From NCBI GenBank assembly GCA_002722255.1, contig PBLD01000006.1:1-64000 (forward strand): DNA of 64,000 nt. The letters are read 5' to 3'. The notes under the pieces are model-generated. The model saw only the letters and a list, made by a program, of their open reading frames with translations. It did not search any database and was not told the DNA's origin. Source of the DNA: Winogradskyella sp. (GTDB lineage Bacteria > Bacteroidota > Bacteroidia > Flavobacteriales > Flavobacteriaceae). The translations under genes and the position numbers were made by a program. Positions 1 through 8,283 of this stretch are shown here, in pieces. Each line of letters begins with the position of its first letter. Position 1 is the first letter of the stretch.

Positions 1-63
1 AGGTTAGAGGTTAGAGGTTAGAGGTTAGAGGTTAGAGGTTAGAGGTTAGAGGTTAGAGGTTAG
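1..63. repeat. Heptanucleotide tandem repeat (AGGTTAG x9)
   Basis: Nine perfect head-to-tail copies of the 7-bp unit AGGTTAG run from the window edge to position 63, so the array may extend further left. It lies in non-coding DNA downstream of crcB. Copy number in such perfect short arrays usually varies by replication slippage. No coding function is visible. Bases 64-160 between the repeat and crcB show nothing I can identify. Confidence 0.95.
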
Positions 64-160
64 AATTCTGTATTGAAATAACCAATTGATCATAGCACTT
101 CAGCCGAAGCACTAAAAACCAAACACCAAATACTACAAACTATTTACTAGCAACTAAATA

Positions 161-526
161 CTACTTAACCAAATACATTCCCAAGAACACAGCTAAAAAG
201 CCAACAATAAAACTAGCAATTGTATAAATCGCAAAAGTCATAAAATCGCCTGATTTTAAAAACACATGATTCTCATAAGCAAAGGTTGAAAACGTAGTAA
301 AACCACCACAAAAACCGGTTGCAAGTAGCAAGGTTTGGTTTTGTGTAAGACTATTGTTTTTGGCAGCAAGTCCAAGGATAATCCCAATTAATAAACTACC
401 AAGAATGTTAGCTGCAAATGTACCGTAAGGAATTCCAGTTTGGTCACTGTTCAGCCATTTTCCAATGAGGTAACGAAGTGTGCTTCCAAATCCACCACCA
501 ATAAAAACGAGAATGAGTTGTTTCAT
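161..526 (-). CDS. crcB: Fluoride ion channel CrcB
   Basis: Small integral membrane protein of 121 residues, the normal length for CrcB/Fluc fluoride channels, which export fluoride as dual-topology dimers and protect enolase and pyrophosphatase. Visible marks: the N-terminal GGGFGSTLRYLIG segment, four hydrophobic helices, and the diagnostic GFCGGFTTFSTFAYE stretch near residues 72-86 that carries the pore Phe residues and the Na+-site region. The start codon follows the stop of the upstream SRPBCC gene with no spacer, so the two are almost certainly co-transcribed and translationally coupled. I see no fluoride riboswitch upstream. Confidence 0.93.
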   Translation of the reverse strand: MKQLILVFIGGGFGSTLRYLIGKWLNSDQTGIPYGTFAANILGSLLIGIILGLAAKNNSLTQNQTLLLATGFCGGFTTFSTFAYENHVFLKSGDFMTFAIYTIASFIVGFLAVFLGMYLVK

Positions 527-1540
527 TTATTTTATAGGAATGTAGATTTCAGTAATCCAATCGGCAGGATTTGGATAATTTCCTGGGTCAGTGGTATAGA
601 TTTCAAAAGGCTTTTCTTCAGATTGCTCTAAATTGTTTTTAACTAAGTAAGCCATAGTTTCTTCCCAAGCTTTACTAAGATTGGTATAATTACCTTTTAA
701 GGTCGTTTTTAAAACCTTGATATTTGGGATAAAATTAATAGATACATCAGAACCTTCTGGTAATGTGATTTTTTCTTTTACAGGAATTCCGTTACTCATT
801 ATGACATCAGCGGAGCTCATGTCATTGTAAACAGTTAGTGGCATTCCGGATTGTTTAATACCGTTTTTGCCCATAAACATCATTATAGATCCAAAATTTT
901 CGCCCATTTTGGCACTTATATTTTGAGAATTAGCATTGGTAGTTTTGTATAGGTAGTAGCCACCACCATATTCAGTAATGCCATTTATTGTAACTTCAAA
1001 ACGCTTCATGTCTTCTTGTGTAATGCTATCTAATTTTTCTAAACTACGTTCGTAATTTGGACCAATTAATTTTTCCATACCTCCCATAAGTGTGGAAACA
1101 AGTTTAAAACCAAATGGTAAATTTTTTCCAGAGATAGACCAGGTTACATCTGTAGAACCATCTTCTTTAGGTTCCAGTTTCCATGATACATCAGATTTAG
1201 GAAATTCTGCAATCTGCATTTCTTGGGTAATAGAGTTGTGAGGATTGGCTGCAACAGTTGTCATAGTGCCAACACCATCTTTGTCTTCCCAAGAATATGA
1301 GCCTCCAATACCTTCGTGTTTTTCAGGGAAAGTTAGTTTCATTTCAGGATCGGCTTCAATCCAAGATGACCAGTCCTTCCAAGTTTCAAAATCTATAATT
1401 TTATTATACAGTACTTCTTGAGGTGCTTTTATGTTTCGGGTTCGTGTAACTTCAAAAGAATTTGGCTGTACCGCAATGTAAATTGAAAATCCAATAATAA
1501 GGATTAGCAGCAACAGAAGAATATATTTAAGAGCCTTCAT
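527..1540 (-). CDS. Membrane-anchored SRPBCC / GyrI-like effector-binding domain protein
   Basis: 337 residues. A hydrophobic N-terminal segment (about residues 5-25) anchors the protein or acts as a signal. Residues about 33-170 read as a SRPBCC (polyketide cyclase/START-like) fold with the typical opening in which ionic residues follow IKAPQEVLYNKIIDFETWKDW. Residues about 180-337 resemble a GyrI-like/AraC effector-binding domain that binds small ligands. There is no DNA-binding domain, so a regulator role is unlikely; ligand binding at the membrane is an inference. First gene of a two-gene operon with crcB. Confidence 0.75.
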   Translation of the reverse strand: MKALKYILLLLLILIIGFSIYIAVQPNSFEVTRTRNIKAPQEVLYNKIIDFETWKDWSSWIEADPEMKLTFPEKHEGIGGSYSWEDKDGVGTMTTVAANPHNSITQEMQIAEFPKSDVSWKLEPKEDGSTDVTWSISGKNLPFGFKLVSTLMGGMEKLIGPNYERSLEKLDSITQEDMKRFEVTINGITEYGGGYYLYKTTNANSQNISAKMGENFGSIMMFMGKNGIKQSGMPLTVYNDMSSADVIMSNGIPVKEKITLPEGSDVSINFIPNIKVLKTTLKGNYTNLSKAWEETMAYLVKNNLEQSEEKPFEIYTTDPGNYPNPADWITEIYIPIK

Positions 1541-1563
1541 TTTAGTATGATTTAGTAGTTATC

Positions 1564-1571
1564 CAAAGATA
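1564..1571 (-). promoter_or_regulatory. -7 box (TATCTTTG) of the SRPBCC-crcB operon
   Basis: Reads TATCTTTG on the minus strand, an exact match to the Bacteroidota -7 consensus TAnnTTTG, 23 nt before the ATG at 1540. No convincing -33 TTG at 17-23 bp was found. Confidence 0.5.
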
Positions 1572-1591
1572 GTAATTTGTCTTATATGTGT

Positions 1592-1599
1592 TACATTTG
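1592..1599 (+). promoter_or_regulatory. -7 box (TACATTTG) of the M49 peptidase gene
   Basis: Exact TAnnTTTG match, 28 nt before the ATG at 1628 and divergent from the SRPBCC promoter. It lies downstream of the earlier in-frame ATG at 1577, which supports 1628 as the true start. No clear -33 box. Confidence 0.5.
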
Positions 1600-1627
1600 T
1601 GAGAATTCAAAAAAACTAACTTATAAT

Positions 1628-3667
1628 ATGAACTTAAAATCAATATTTGCAATTTGCCTTATAGCGGTTTTTGCATGGTCTTGTAAAAATGACAGCAAAG
1701 AGCCTGTAAAGGACGATACTACAGAGAAGGTATCAGAAGAATTTGATTTTAATGTAGAGCAATTTGCTGACATTAAAATCTTACGTTATCAAATTCCAGG
1801 ATGGGACAATTTAAGCTTAAAAGAACAGAAATTAGTATACTATTTAACCCAAGCTGGTTTGGCTGGTCGTGATATTATGTGGGATCAAAACTACAGACAC
1901 AACCTTAAAATCCGTAAAGCTTTAGAGAACGTTTACAGTAACTATTCTGGTGATAAAACTTCTAAAGATTGGATGGCTTTTGAAGAATACTTAAAACGTG
2001 TTTGGTTTAGTAATGGTATTCATCATCACTATTCTAACGACAAGTTAAAGCCTGCATTTTCTAAAGATTACTTAAATGAATTATTAAAAGTAACAAGCAC
2101 CAAATTAGATGGTGTTGCTTTTGATGTGATCTTTAATGATGAGGATTCTAAGAAAGTAAATCAAGCTAAAGGTGTAGACAACGTTGCATTATCTGCGGTA
2201 AATTTTTACGGACCAAATGTAACTAATGCTGATGTAGAAAAATTCTATGCAGCAAAAAAATCACCAAATCCTAACCAGCCTTTATCTTATGGGTTAAACT
2301 CACAGTTAGTAAAGGAAGATGGTGTATTAAAAGAGCGTGTATATAAATCCGGTGGGCTTTATGGTTCTGCAATAGATGAAATCGTTAAGTGGTTAGAAAA
2401 AGCACAAGGTGTTGCAGAAAATAAAGCACAAGGCGATGCATTAGGATTATTAATTCAGTATTATAAAACTGGAGATTTACAAACTTGGGATGATTACAAT
2501 GTTGCTTGGACAGCAGCTACTGAAGGTAATGTAGATTACATTAATAGTTTTATTGAAGTATATAACGATCCATTAGGATATAGAGGTTCTTATGAGACAA
2601 TTGTACAAATCAACGATTTTGAAATGTCTAAAAGAATGAAAGTATTATCGGATAATGCACAGTGGTTTGAAGATAATTCTCCTTTAATGGATGCGCATAA
2701 AAAAGATAATGTAGTAGGTGTTACATACAAAGTAGTAACGGTTGCAGGCGAAGCAGGTGATGCATCTCCAAGTACACCAATTGGTGTTAATTTACCAAAT
2801 GCCAATTGGATAAGAAAAGAAGTTGGAAGTAAATCTGTATCTCTTGGCAACATTATTGAAGCTTATGCAAATTCAAAAGGTTCTGGTCGATTAAAAGAGT
2901 TTGTACACGATGAAGAAGAATTACAACTTGAAGAAAAGTATGGACAATTAGCAGACAAGCTTCACACAGCATTGCACGAAGTTATAGGTCATGCATCTGG
3001 TCAGTTAAATCCTGGAGTAGGAGAGACTAAAGAAACATTAAAGAACTATGCATCTACTCTAGAAGAAGGACGTGCAGATTTAGTAGGTTTATACTATTTA
3101 TACGATTCTAAACTTCAAGATTTAGGATTAGTTGACGATTGGAAATCTGTAGGAAAAGCAGCTTACGATGGTTACATAAGAAATGGACTTATGACTCAGC
3201 TAGTTCGTTTGAATTTAGGTGACGACGTAGAGGAAGCACATATGAGAAACCGTCAATGGGTTTCTGCTTGGGTATTCGAAAAAGGAAAAGCAGACAACGT
3301 TATTGAAAAGGTTACCAGAGACGGAAAAACATATTTTAATATTAATGATTACGATAAGTTACATGAACTTTTTGGTCAGTTATTAAGAGAAACACAGCGT
3401 ATTAAATCTGAAGGAGATTATGCTGCCGTTGAAGCTTTAGTAGAAGGTTATGGAGTTAAGGTAGATCAAGCTATTCACGCAGAAGTTTTAAAGCGTAATG
3501 AAGCTTACCCAGATCCACCTTACAGTGGTTTTGTAAATCCTGTTTTAGTGCCAGAGATGGATGAAAACGGTGAAATTACTGCCATAAAAGTAACGCAGCC
3601 AGCAGGATTCCCAGAGCAAATGTTAGAGTACAGTAAAACGTATAGTTTTTTACCAGAAGTAAACTAA
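1628..3667 (+). CDS. M49 family zinc peptidase, DPP III-like lipoprotein
   Basis: 679 residues from the ATG at 1628. That start gives a clean SPII signal ending in Ala-Trp-Ser-Cys, so the protein is probably a periplasmic or outer-membrane lipoprotein; an in-frame ATG at 1577 only adds a polar tail before the signal and precedes the promoter box. The zinc motif HEVIGH is at residues 450-455 and the second motif EEGRAD at 479-484. This pair defines family M49 (dipeptidyl peptidase III), in which two His and the second-motif Glu bind zinc. Classical DPP III removes N-terminal dipeptides; here peptide scavenging is inferred. Single gene followed by a strong terminator. Confidence 0.9.
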   Translation: MNLKSIFAICLIAVFAWSCKNDSKEPVKDDTTEKVSEEFDFNVEQFADIKILRYQIPGWDNLSLKEQKLVYYLTQAGLAGRDIMWDQNYRHNLKIRKALENVYSNYSGDKTSKDWMAFEEYLKRVWFSNGIHHHYSNDKLKPAFSKDYLNELLKVTSTKLDGVAFDVIFNDEDSKKVNQAKGVDNVALSAVNFYGPNVTNADVEKFYAAKKSPNPNQPLSYGLNSQLVKEDGVLKERVYKSGGLYGSAIDEIVKWLEKAQGVAENKAQGDALGLLIQYYKTGDLQTWDDYNVAWTAATEGNVDYINSFIEVYNDPLGYRGSYETIVQINDFEMSKRMKVLSDNAQWFEDNSPLMDAHKKDNVVGVTYKVVTVAGEAGDASPSTPIGVNLPNANWIRKEVGSKSVSLGNIIEAYANSKGSGRLKEFVHDEEELQLEEKYGQLADKLHTALHEVIGHASGQLNPGVGETKETLKNYASTLEEGRADLVGLYYLYDSKLQDLGLVDDWKSVGKAAYDGYIRNGLMTQLVRLNLGDDVEEAHMRNRQWVSAWVFEKGKADNVIEKVTRDGKTYFNINDYDKLHELFGQLLRETQRIKSEGDYAAVEALVEGYGVKVDQAIHAEVLKRNEAYPDPPYSGFVNPVLVPEMDENGEITAIKVTQPAGFPEQMLEYSKTYSFLPEVN

Positions 3668-3689
3668 ATATACGTTTGTATAAGATTTT

Positions 3690-3716
3690 AAAAGCAGCCT
3701 ATTTAGGCTGCTTTTT
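3690..3716 (+). terminator. Rho-independent terminator of the M49 gene
   Basis: Stem AAAAGCAGCC / GGCTGCTTTT with a 6-nt loop followed by a T run, 22 bp after the stop codon. Confidence 0.88.
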
Positions 3717-3880
3717 GTTTGTGCTAAAAAATAGCAATAGACCATTAATTGCTAACAGAATTAAAATAGAGTATAAAATTATCATAGCTTTTATATATAT
3801 AACAGTTGCAAACCGGAAAGTCCTACTCCTTTAATATTAAAAATTAATCTTGATGAATTAACAGAGTACTATTAATTGGA

Positions 3881-4285
3881 TTATGGTTTATTTTCATTTT
3901 GTAGTTTATAGATTATAGCAAAAACCATAAGGCTGTCTTTTCCTTTTATTTTTAGTTTTTTTCTAATGTTTTTACGGTGAGTTTCTATGGTAGATTTACT
4001 TAGATTGAGTTCATGGGCAATATCTTTATTTGGTAGGCCTTGACCAATAAGTAATACCACTTGCTTTTCGCGATTCGTAAGGTTGTTTCTGTTATGTGAA
4101 TTATTGTTAGACTTTAGTTTTATAGAGTTTGTAAGTGCTGAAACAATCTCAGGACTTTTACAGATGTATTTCATGTTTTCTAATACTTCTATTAACTCAT
4201 TTGTGGTCAGCATTTTTCCTTCATTTTCAATATTTGAAATTAGTTTTAAAAGCTGATTTTTTGCTGTTTTAGATGGGTAGTACAT
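3881..4285 (-). CDS. Orphan LuxR/NarL-type HTH regulator without receiver domain
   Basis: 134 residues. The C-terminal half (about 68-130) is a LuxR/GerE helix-turn-helix: it opens with LTNREKQVVLLIGQG and carries the recognition stretch NLSKSTIETHRKNIRKKL. The N-terminal 65 residues are short, helical and not a receiver domain: there is no phosphoacceptor Asp and no acyl-homoserine-lactone pocket of normal size. Its promoter carries one of the five 7-2-7 palindromes described below, so it may bind its own promoter. The putative -7 box ends only 4 nt before this ATG; either the mRNA is nearly leaderless or translation starts at Met25 (position 4213). DNA-binding role is secure, target genes are inferred. 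Confidence 0.85.
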   Translation of the reverse strand: MYYPSKTAKNQLLKLISNIENEGKMLTTNELIEVLENMKYICKSPEIVSALTNSIKLKSNNNSHNRNNLTNREKQVVLLIGQGLPNKDIAHELNLSKSTIETHRKNIRKKLKIKGKDSLMVFAIIYKLQNENKP

Positions 4286-4289
4286 ATTA

Positions 4290-4336
4290 TAAAAGTACTT
4301 GTCTGAAGTATATAAAAAAATCCCCAGTAATGGGGA
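4290..4336 (-). promoter_or_regulatory. Palindrome + 23 bp + -7 box, site A (orphan luxR promoter)
   Basis: On the minus strand the 16-bp palindrome TCCCCATTACTGGGGA (4321-4336) is followed after exactly 23 bp by TACTTTTA (4290-4297), a near match to TAnnTTTG. The 7-2-7 layout resembles NarL-family operators. Flanking A and T runs also make it look like a terminator of the gene ending at 4409; the two readings are weighed in the findings. Confidence 0.6.
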
Positions 4337-4408
4337 TTTTTAAAGATAGCTGGCTAATATTTTTACCCTAAAATTTATAGCAACCTAACTATCCTAATTA
4401 ACAACTAA

Positions 4409-7075
4409 CTAATGTTTTATGAAGCGTTTGTTTATTGTGTGGTTTTCTGTTTTAAATTGAATAAAATAAACACCATTATTAAACTGGCTTACATCAATTG
4501 TATTCTGAGACTGTGTCGTCTTTAGGATCTGTTTTCCAGATATATCAAATACATTTATTTGCTTAATAGTTGCGTCTGTTTTAATATGAAGTATTGCATC
4601 CGTTGGGTTTGGGTATATAACAATTACCTTATCATTAGTTTCTACAGTATCTATACTAAGCGTACTATCTGTTACCGTAACGGTCACGGTTACAGCATCT
4701 GTATTGCCAGAGCTATCTGTAATAGTTAAGGTAACTGTATATGTGCCAGGCATGGTAAATGTATCTTGGTCTATACTCAGAGACGTGTTATTACAATTGT
4801 CAGACGAACCATTATCTATATCTGCAGCAACGATGCTAACCGATGGCTGTCCATTTAGGTCTAATGTAATATCCTGTCCCAAAGCTATTGGATCTATATT
4901 ATCAACAACGGTAATTGTAGCCGAGACGTCTATACTATTGCCGCTTCCATCAGATGCTGTTAGGGTAACACTATTGGCCCCTAAATCATCACAATCAAAA
5001 AAATCGTTATCCAAAAATACATCAAGTAAACAATTGTCACCAGCATCCATTACAGGTTCAAAAGCATCTACTGTTACAGTGCCATCTGCACCAAGTGCAA
5101 CGGTAATATCTTGTGTAGTTAAAGACGGAGCTACATTATCCTCTACAAAAACAGTGGCAGTTGCAGTATCTGTATTTCCACTTTGGTCTGTAACCGTCAA
5201 TACTACATCAAAGGCGCCAATGTCATCACAAGTAAATGATGTCGTATCTAAAGCCAATGACGCAATAGCACAATTATCTGACGAGCCATTATCAACATCA
5301 GCAGTATTAATACTGGCGTTGCCATTTGCATCGAGCTGTACTGTAATATTTTGAGTGACTACTGTAGGTGCAATAGTATCTTCAACTGTAATTATTGCTG
5401 TCTCAGCAGACGAATTTCCGCTTTGATCTGTAACAGTTAATGTCACCGTGTTTGTGCCAATGTTAGTACAGTCAAAACTCGAAATATCTAATGATTTTGA
5501 CACAATTGAACAATTATCAGTAGATACATCAACATCATCCGCAATAATTGAAGCATTACCACTAGCATCTAATTGCACAGTCAGGTTTTGAGTGGCAGCC
5601 GTTGGTAAAACAGAATCTTCAACAGTTACTGTAGCAGTGATACTATTGGTATTACCAGAAGTATCCGTAACTGTAAAATTTACAGTATTGATACCTAAAT
5701 CTGAACAATCAAAACTGCTCACATCGATACTTCTACTGGCAATACTACAGTTATCTGTAGAGCCATTTTCTAATTCGTTTGCCGTAATTGTTGCTGTACC
5801 GTTTACGTCTAACTGAACGGTAATATCTTGTGCAACTGCAATAGGATTAATGTTGTCTACGACAGTAATAGTTACATCTTGCGTACTTACTTTATTTTCG
5901 GCATCTGTGGCTGTAATTGTTACCATATTTGCACCAAGATCATCACAATTATAATTAAATTGTGTTTGGTTTAAAACTACTGATGCCAATTCACAATCAT
6001 CAAATGTACCATTGTCAACGTCAGCTATGGTTAGGCTTGTTTCGCCATTGGTATCAAGTTCTACGGTGATGTTATCAAATACCACTATGGTTGGGTTGGC
6101 ATTGTCAAATACTTCAATTTGCAATCCGTAATCATATAATGACCAACTTCCGTCTTCATTGATTAGGCGAATGTAAAAATCGTGAAAATCACAGGTAATA
6201 TTTGCAGTACTTAAGTCTACAGTAAACTCGTTTAAACTTCCAGTTGGTGTTAAGGCCACTGATGTTCCGTTACCCAATCCAGGATCTGAATCGTAAAAGT
6301 ATTCAGCAGCAACTATAGGTGAAACTTCTTGAACTGGCGTCACAAAAAACAGACGTTTGTCGTACAAACTCCATTCTCCTAAGTCATCTTGAGTCCTTAT
6401 ATAAAGATTATGAAATCCCTCTTCTAAAGTGCCTAAGGGAATAGCAAGAGTCTCAGTGGTACTTCCGGAATTGGAGCCAACATTAATGGTGGTGGCATTG
6501 CCAAATCCTGGATCTGTATCGATAAAATATTCAATGGCTGTAACTGACTCAGATCCGGTTCCTAATTCTTCAGTGACATAAAATTTTACTGCATCGTATA
6601 GGCTCCAATTACCCAAATCATCTTGAGTTCGGATATATAGGGTGTTAAAACCATTTAAATCAGAGCCAATTGGTATGGCGTAGTTTTCTGTAATATTTCC
6701 TGTATTGGAATTAAAAGTCAAGGCTGTTGCATTACCAAAGCCAGGATCTGAATTTATAAAATATTCTACAGCTGTAATCTCTGTTGCGGTTTGTCCTGTT
6801 TGGGTGTCCGTAATGTAAAACAATCTGTTGTCGTATAGACTCCAGACATTCGTGTTATCCTTTGCCCTAAAATAAAGCGTGTTAAAGCCAACAGCATTTG
6901 TTGGAACATTAATTGAAAATGTTTGTGTAATCTCTCCTGTATTAGCATTGACACTTAGCGTTGTAGCATTGCCAATACCAGGATCGGTGTTAAAAAAATA
7001 CTCAACCTCGCTAATAGACTGCCCAAAACCTAACCAACAACACAGACAGCACAGTAATGTGATATGCGTTTTCAT
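4409..7075 (-). CDS. Secreted T9SS type A protein with four EYF-DPG repeats and six HYR-like repeats
   Basis: 888 residues, signal peptide about 1-19. Residues about 21-322 hold four repeats of roughly 70 residues built on EYFxxxDPGxGNA ... GFNTLYIRTQD ... WSLYD, which I do not recognise as a named family. Residues about 328-810 hold six HYR/Ig-like repeats of about 80 residues, each with a conserved Asp-Asn-Cys and second Cys and the ending TVTDxSGNT. Residues about 816-888 are a T9SS type A sorting domain (YPNP ... NGVYFIQF ... KRFIKH), so the protein should be exported and surface-attached or released. It lies 19 bp after the beta-helix gene and probably shares its promoter. Adhesion or matrix role is inferred. 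Confidence 0.88.
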   Translation of the reverse strand: MKTHITLLCCLCCWLGFGQSISEVEYFFNTDPGIGNATTLSVNANTGEITQTFSINVPTNAVGFNTLYFRAKDNTNVWSLYDNRLFYITDTQTGQTATEITAVEYFINSDPGFGNATALTFNSNTGNITENYAIPIGSDLNGFNTLYIRTQDDLGNWSLYDAVKFYVTEELGTGSESVTAIEYFIDTDPGFGNATTINVGSNSGSTTETLAIPLGTLEEGFHNLYIRTQDDLGEWSLYDKRLFFVTPVQEVSPIVAAEYFYDSDPGLGNGTSVALTPTGSLNEFTVDLSTANITCDFHDFYIRLINEDGSWSLYDYGLQIEVFDNANPTIVVFDNITVELDTNGETSLTIADVDNGTFDDCELASVVLNQTQFNYNCDDLGANMVTITATDAENKVSTQDVTITVVDNINPIAVAQDITVQLDVNGTATITANELENGSTDNCSIASRSIDVSSFDCSDLGINTVNFTVTDTSGNTNSITATVTVEDSVLPTAATQNLTVQLDASGNASIIADDVDVSTDNCSIVSKSLDISSFDCTNIGTNTVTLTVTDQSGNSSAETAIITVEDTIAPTVVTQNITVQLDANGNASINTADVDNGSSDNCAIASLALDTTSFTCDDIGAFDVVLTVTDQSGNTDTATATVFVEDNVAPSLTTQDITVALGADGTVTVDAFEPVMDAGDNCLLDVFLDNDFFDCDDLGANSVTLTASDGSGNSIDVSATITVVDNIDPIALGQDITLDLNGQPSVSIVAADIDNGSSDNCNNTSLSIDQDTFTMPGTYTVTLTITDSSGNTDAVTVTVTVTDSTLSIDTVETNDKVIVIYPNPTDAILHIKTDATIKQINVFDISGKQILKTTQSQNTIDVSQFNNGVYFIQFKTENHTINKRFIKH

Positions 7076-7094
7076 AATAATAAGTTGTTGATTG

Positions 7095-8153
7095 TTAATT
7101 GGTTTTAGCTGTAATGGTTACGGTAAGGTCAGAATTTTTTGGTACTGTTGGATCATAGCTATCTATTTTGAGGCTAGGTAAACCAGTAGGTGTACCCAAA
7201 GGTTTAAAGATGTAGCCTTCATAGAGACCGTCATTACCAAATGGTGAGCCTGCTTGTAAAGTTAGATCGTCTAAAGAAGGATTAAAGGTGCCAGATGTAC
7301 CTATACTACCAGACGTACCGTCCCTATTAGTAAATAACGGATCAATATTTTCCTGACTATTACTTACTGTGATATTATTGTCTGTTGCAAAATTATAATT
7401 TGCTGTTGCATCATAATTGTAGGTTAGACAATTGGTGATTTGAAAAGTACCTTGACTGCTACTTAAGCTCACTGTAAGGTCAATAGAATAATCTGCTGCA
7501 AAGATACAATTGCTAATATTCATTAAATCGGGTGTACTATTTGAAATAGAAATACCAAAGTAATAGCCAAAAATATTATTAGCAAATAACAATGTATCTA
7601 CCATTGAAAATGATAATGATGAGGCATTAATAATGTTGTTAACAATTAAAACGTTGGAAGTGTTTGCACCAATAGTTACACTGGATTGAAAGACGTTACC
7701 TTGTACCAGTAGATTATTGTAGGTTTCAGAGCTGCCAAGAGATAATTGTTGGATCCAGCAATCTTGAATAACGACATCCGAAATAATATTAGAATTCAAA
7801 TAAGCATCAAAAATACCAGATGTAATATTGAACCCCTTGATAATGCTGTTAGAAGCACCTTCGGCAAAATTAATCGTGGAAAGTTCTGTTTTGTATGATG
7901 CGTCGCTGTGAGAACGCCCAATTAAAGTCAATGACTTGTTCAAATTTATGGTGCCATAGCTTGTTGAAGATTGTTGTACGTGGATAATGTCGCCATCGAC
8001 AGCAGTGTCGATTGCGGTCTGTAGATCGGTAAAATCTGCTGAAGTGCCAGCATTATTGTTTACGATGTAGGTTGTTTGAGCAAATAGAAATGAAGTTCCC
8101 AAAACAAAACAAATAAATAAAGCTTTTTTAATAGCGGTTGTAAAAGTTTTCAT
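7095..8153 (-). CDS. Secreted parallel beta-helix (pectate-lyase-like) protein
   Basis: 352 residues with a clear signal peptide (about 1-25, cut after FAQ). It opens with the pattern TYIVNNNAGTSADFTDLQTAID followed by DGDIIHV, typical of right-handed beta-helix proteins whose N terminus caps the helix; the rest is rich in short Asn-Asn-Ile and Asn-Asn-Leu turns like helix coils. No catalytic residues of a polysaccharide lyase can be assigned and there is no T9SS sorting domain, so it may act as a binding rather than a cleaving protein. First gene of a two-gene operon with the HYR-like protein, driven by the promoter with palindrome B. Confidence 0.75.
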   Translation of the reverse strand: MKTFTTAIKKALFICFVLGTSFLFAQTTYIVNNNAGTSADFTDLQTAIDTAVDGDIIHVQQSSTSYGTINLNKSLTLIGRSHSDASYKTELSTINFAEGASNSIIKGFNITSGIFDAYLNSNIISDVVIQDCWIQQLSLGSSETYNNLLVQGNVFQSSVTIGANTSNVLIVNNIINASSLSFSMVDTLLFANNIFGYYFGISISNSTPDLMNISNCIFAADYSIDLTVSLSSSQGTFQITNCLTYNYDATANYNFATDNNITVSNSQENIDPLFTNRDGTSGSIGTSGTFNPSLDDLTLQAGSPFGNDGLYEGYIFKPLGTPTGLPSLKIDSYDPTVPKNSDLTVTITAKTN

Positions 8154-8185
8154 AATCTAAAAAAATTATTGGTTAATAACTAAAG

Positions 8186-8232
8186 GCAAATTAGCTGAGT
8201 TATGGACATAAAAAAATCCCCAATACTGGGGA
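8186..8232 (-). promoter_or_regulatory. Palindrome + 23 bp + -7 box, site B (beta-helix/HYR operon promoter)
   Basis: Minus strand: palindrome TCCCCAGTATTGGGGA (8217-8232), 23-bp spacer, then TAATTTGC (8186-8193), 32 nt before the ATG at 8153. Same layout as sites A, C, D and E. Alternative: terminator of the leucine-rich gene ending at 8284. Confidence 0.6.
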
Positions 8233-8283
8233 TTTTTTAGTCTCTGGTTCTCTTAAAAACCTTCAAATTTTGTATTTAGCAAA

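Noticed and set aside
1577..1627. Earlier in-frame ATG for the M49 peptidase
   Set aside because: It precedes the -7 box at 1592-1599 and would place 17 polar residues ahead of a good lipoprotein signal, so the ATG at 1628 is preferred.
3881..4285. Orphan LuxR protein as a quorum-sensing receptor
   Set aside because: The N-terminal part is only about 65 residues, too short for an acyl-homoserine-lactone domain.
4315..4342. Hairpins A-D taken simply as rho-independent terminators
   Set aside because: A, B and D do have T runs, so a dual role stays open. But stem sequence is shared between sites, site C lacks a clean T run, and the fixed 23-bp distance to a -7-like box is not expected of terminators.
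4704..5354. Long plus-strand open frames opposite the HYR-like and giant adhesin genes
   Set aside because: They mirror the repeat composition of the minus-strand genes and have no domain, signal or promoter of their own; shadow frames.
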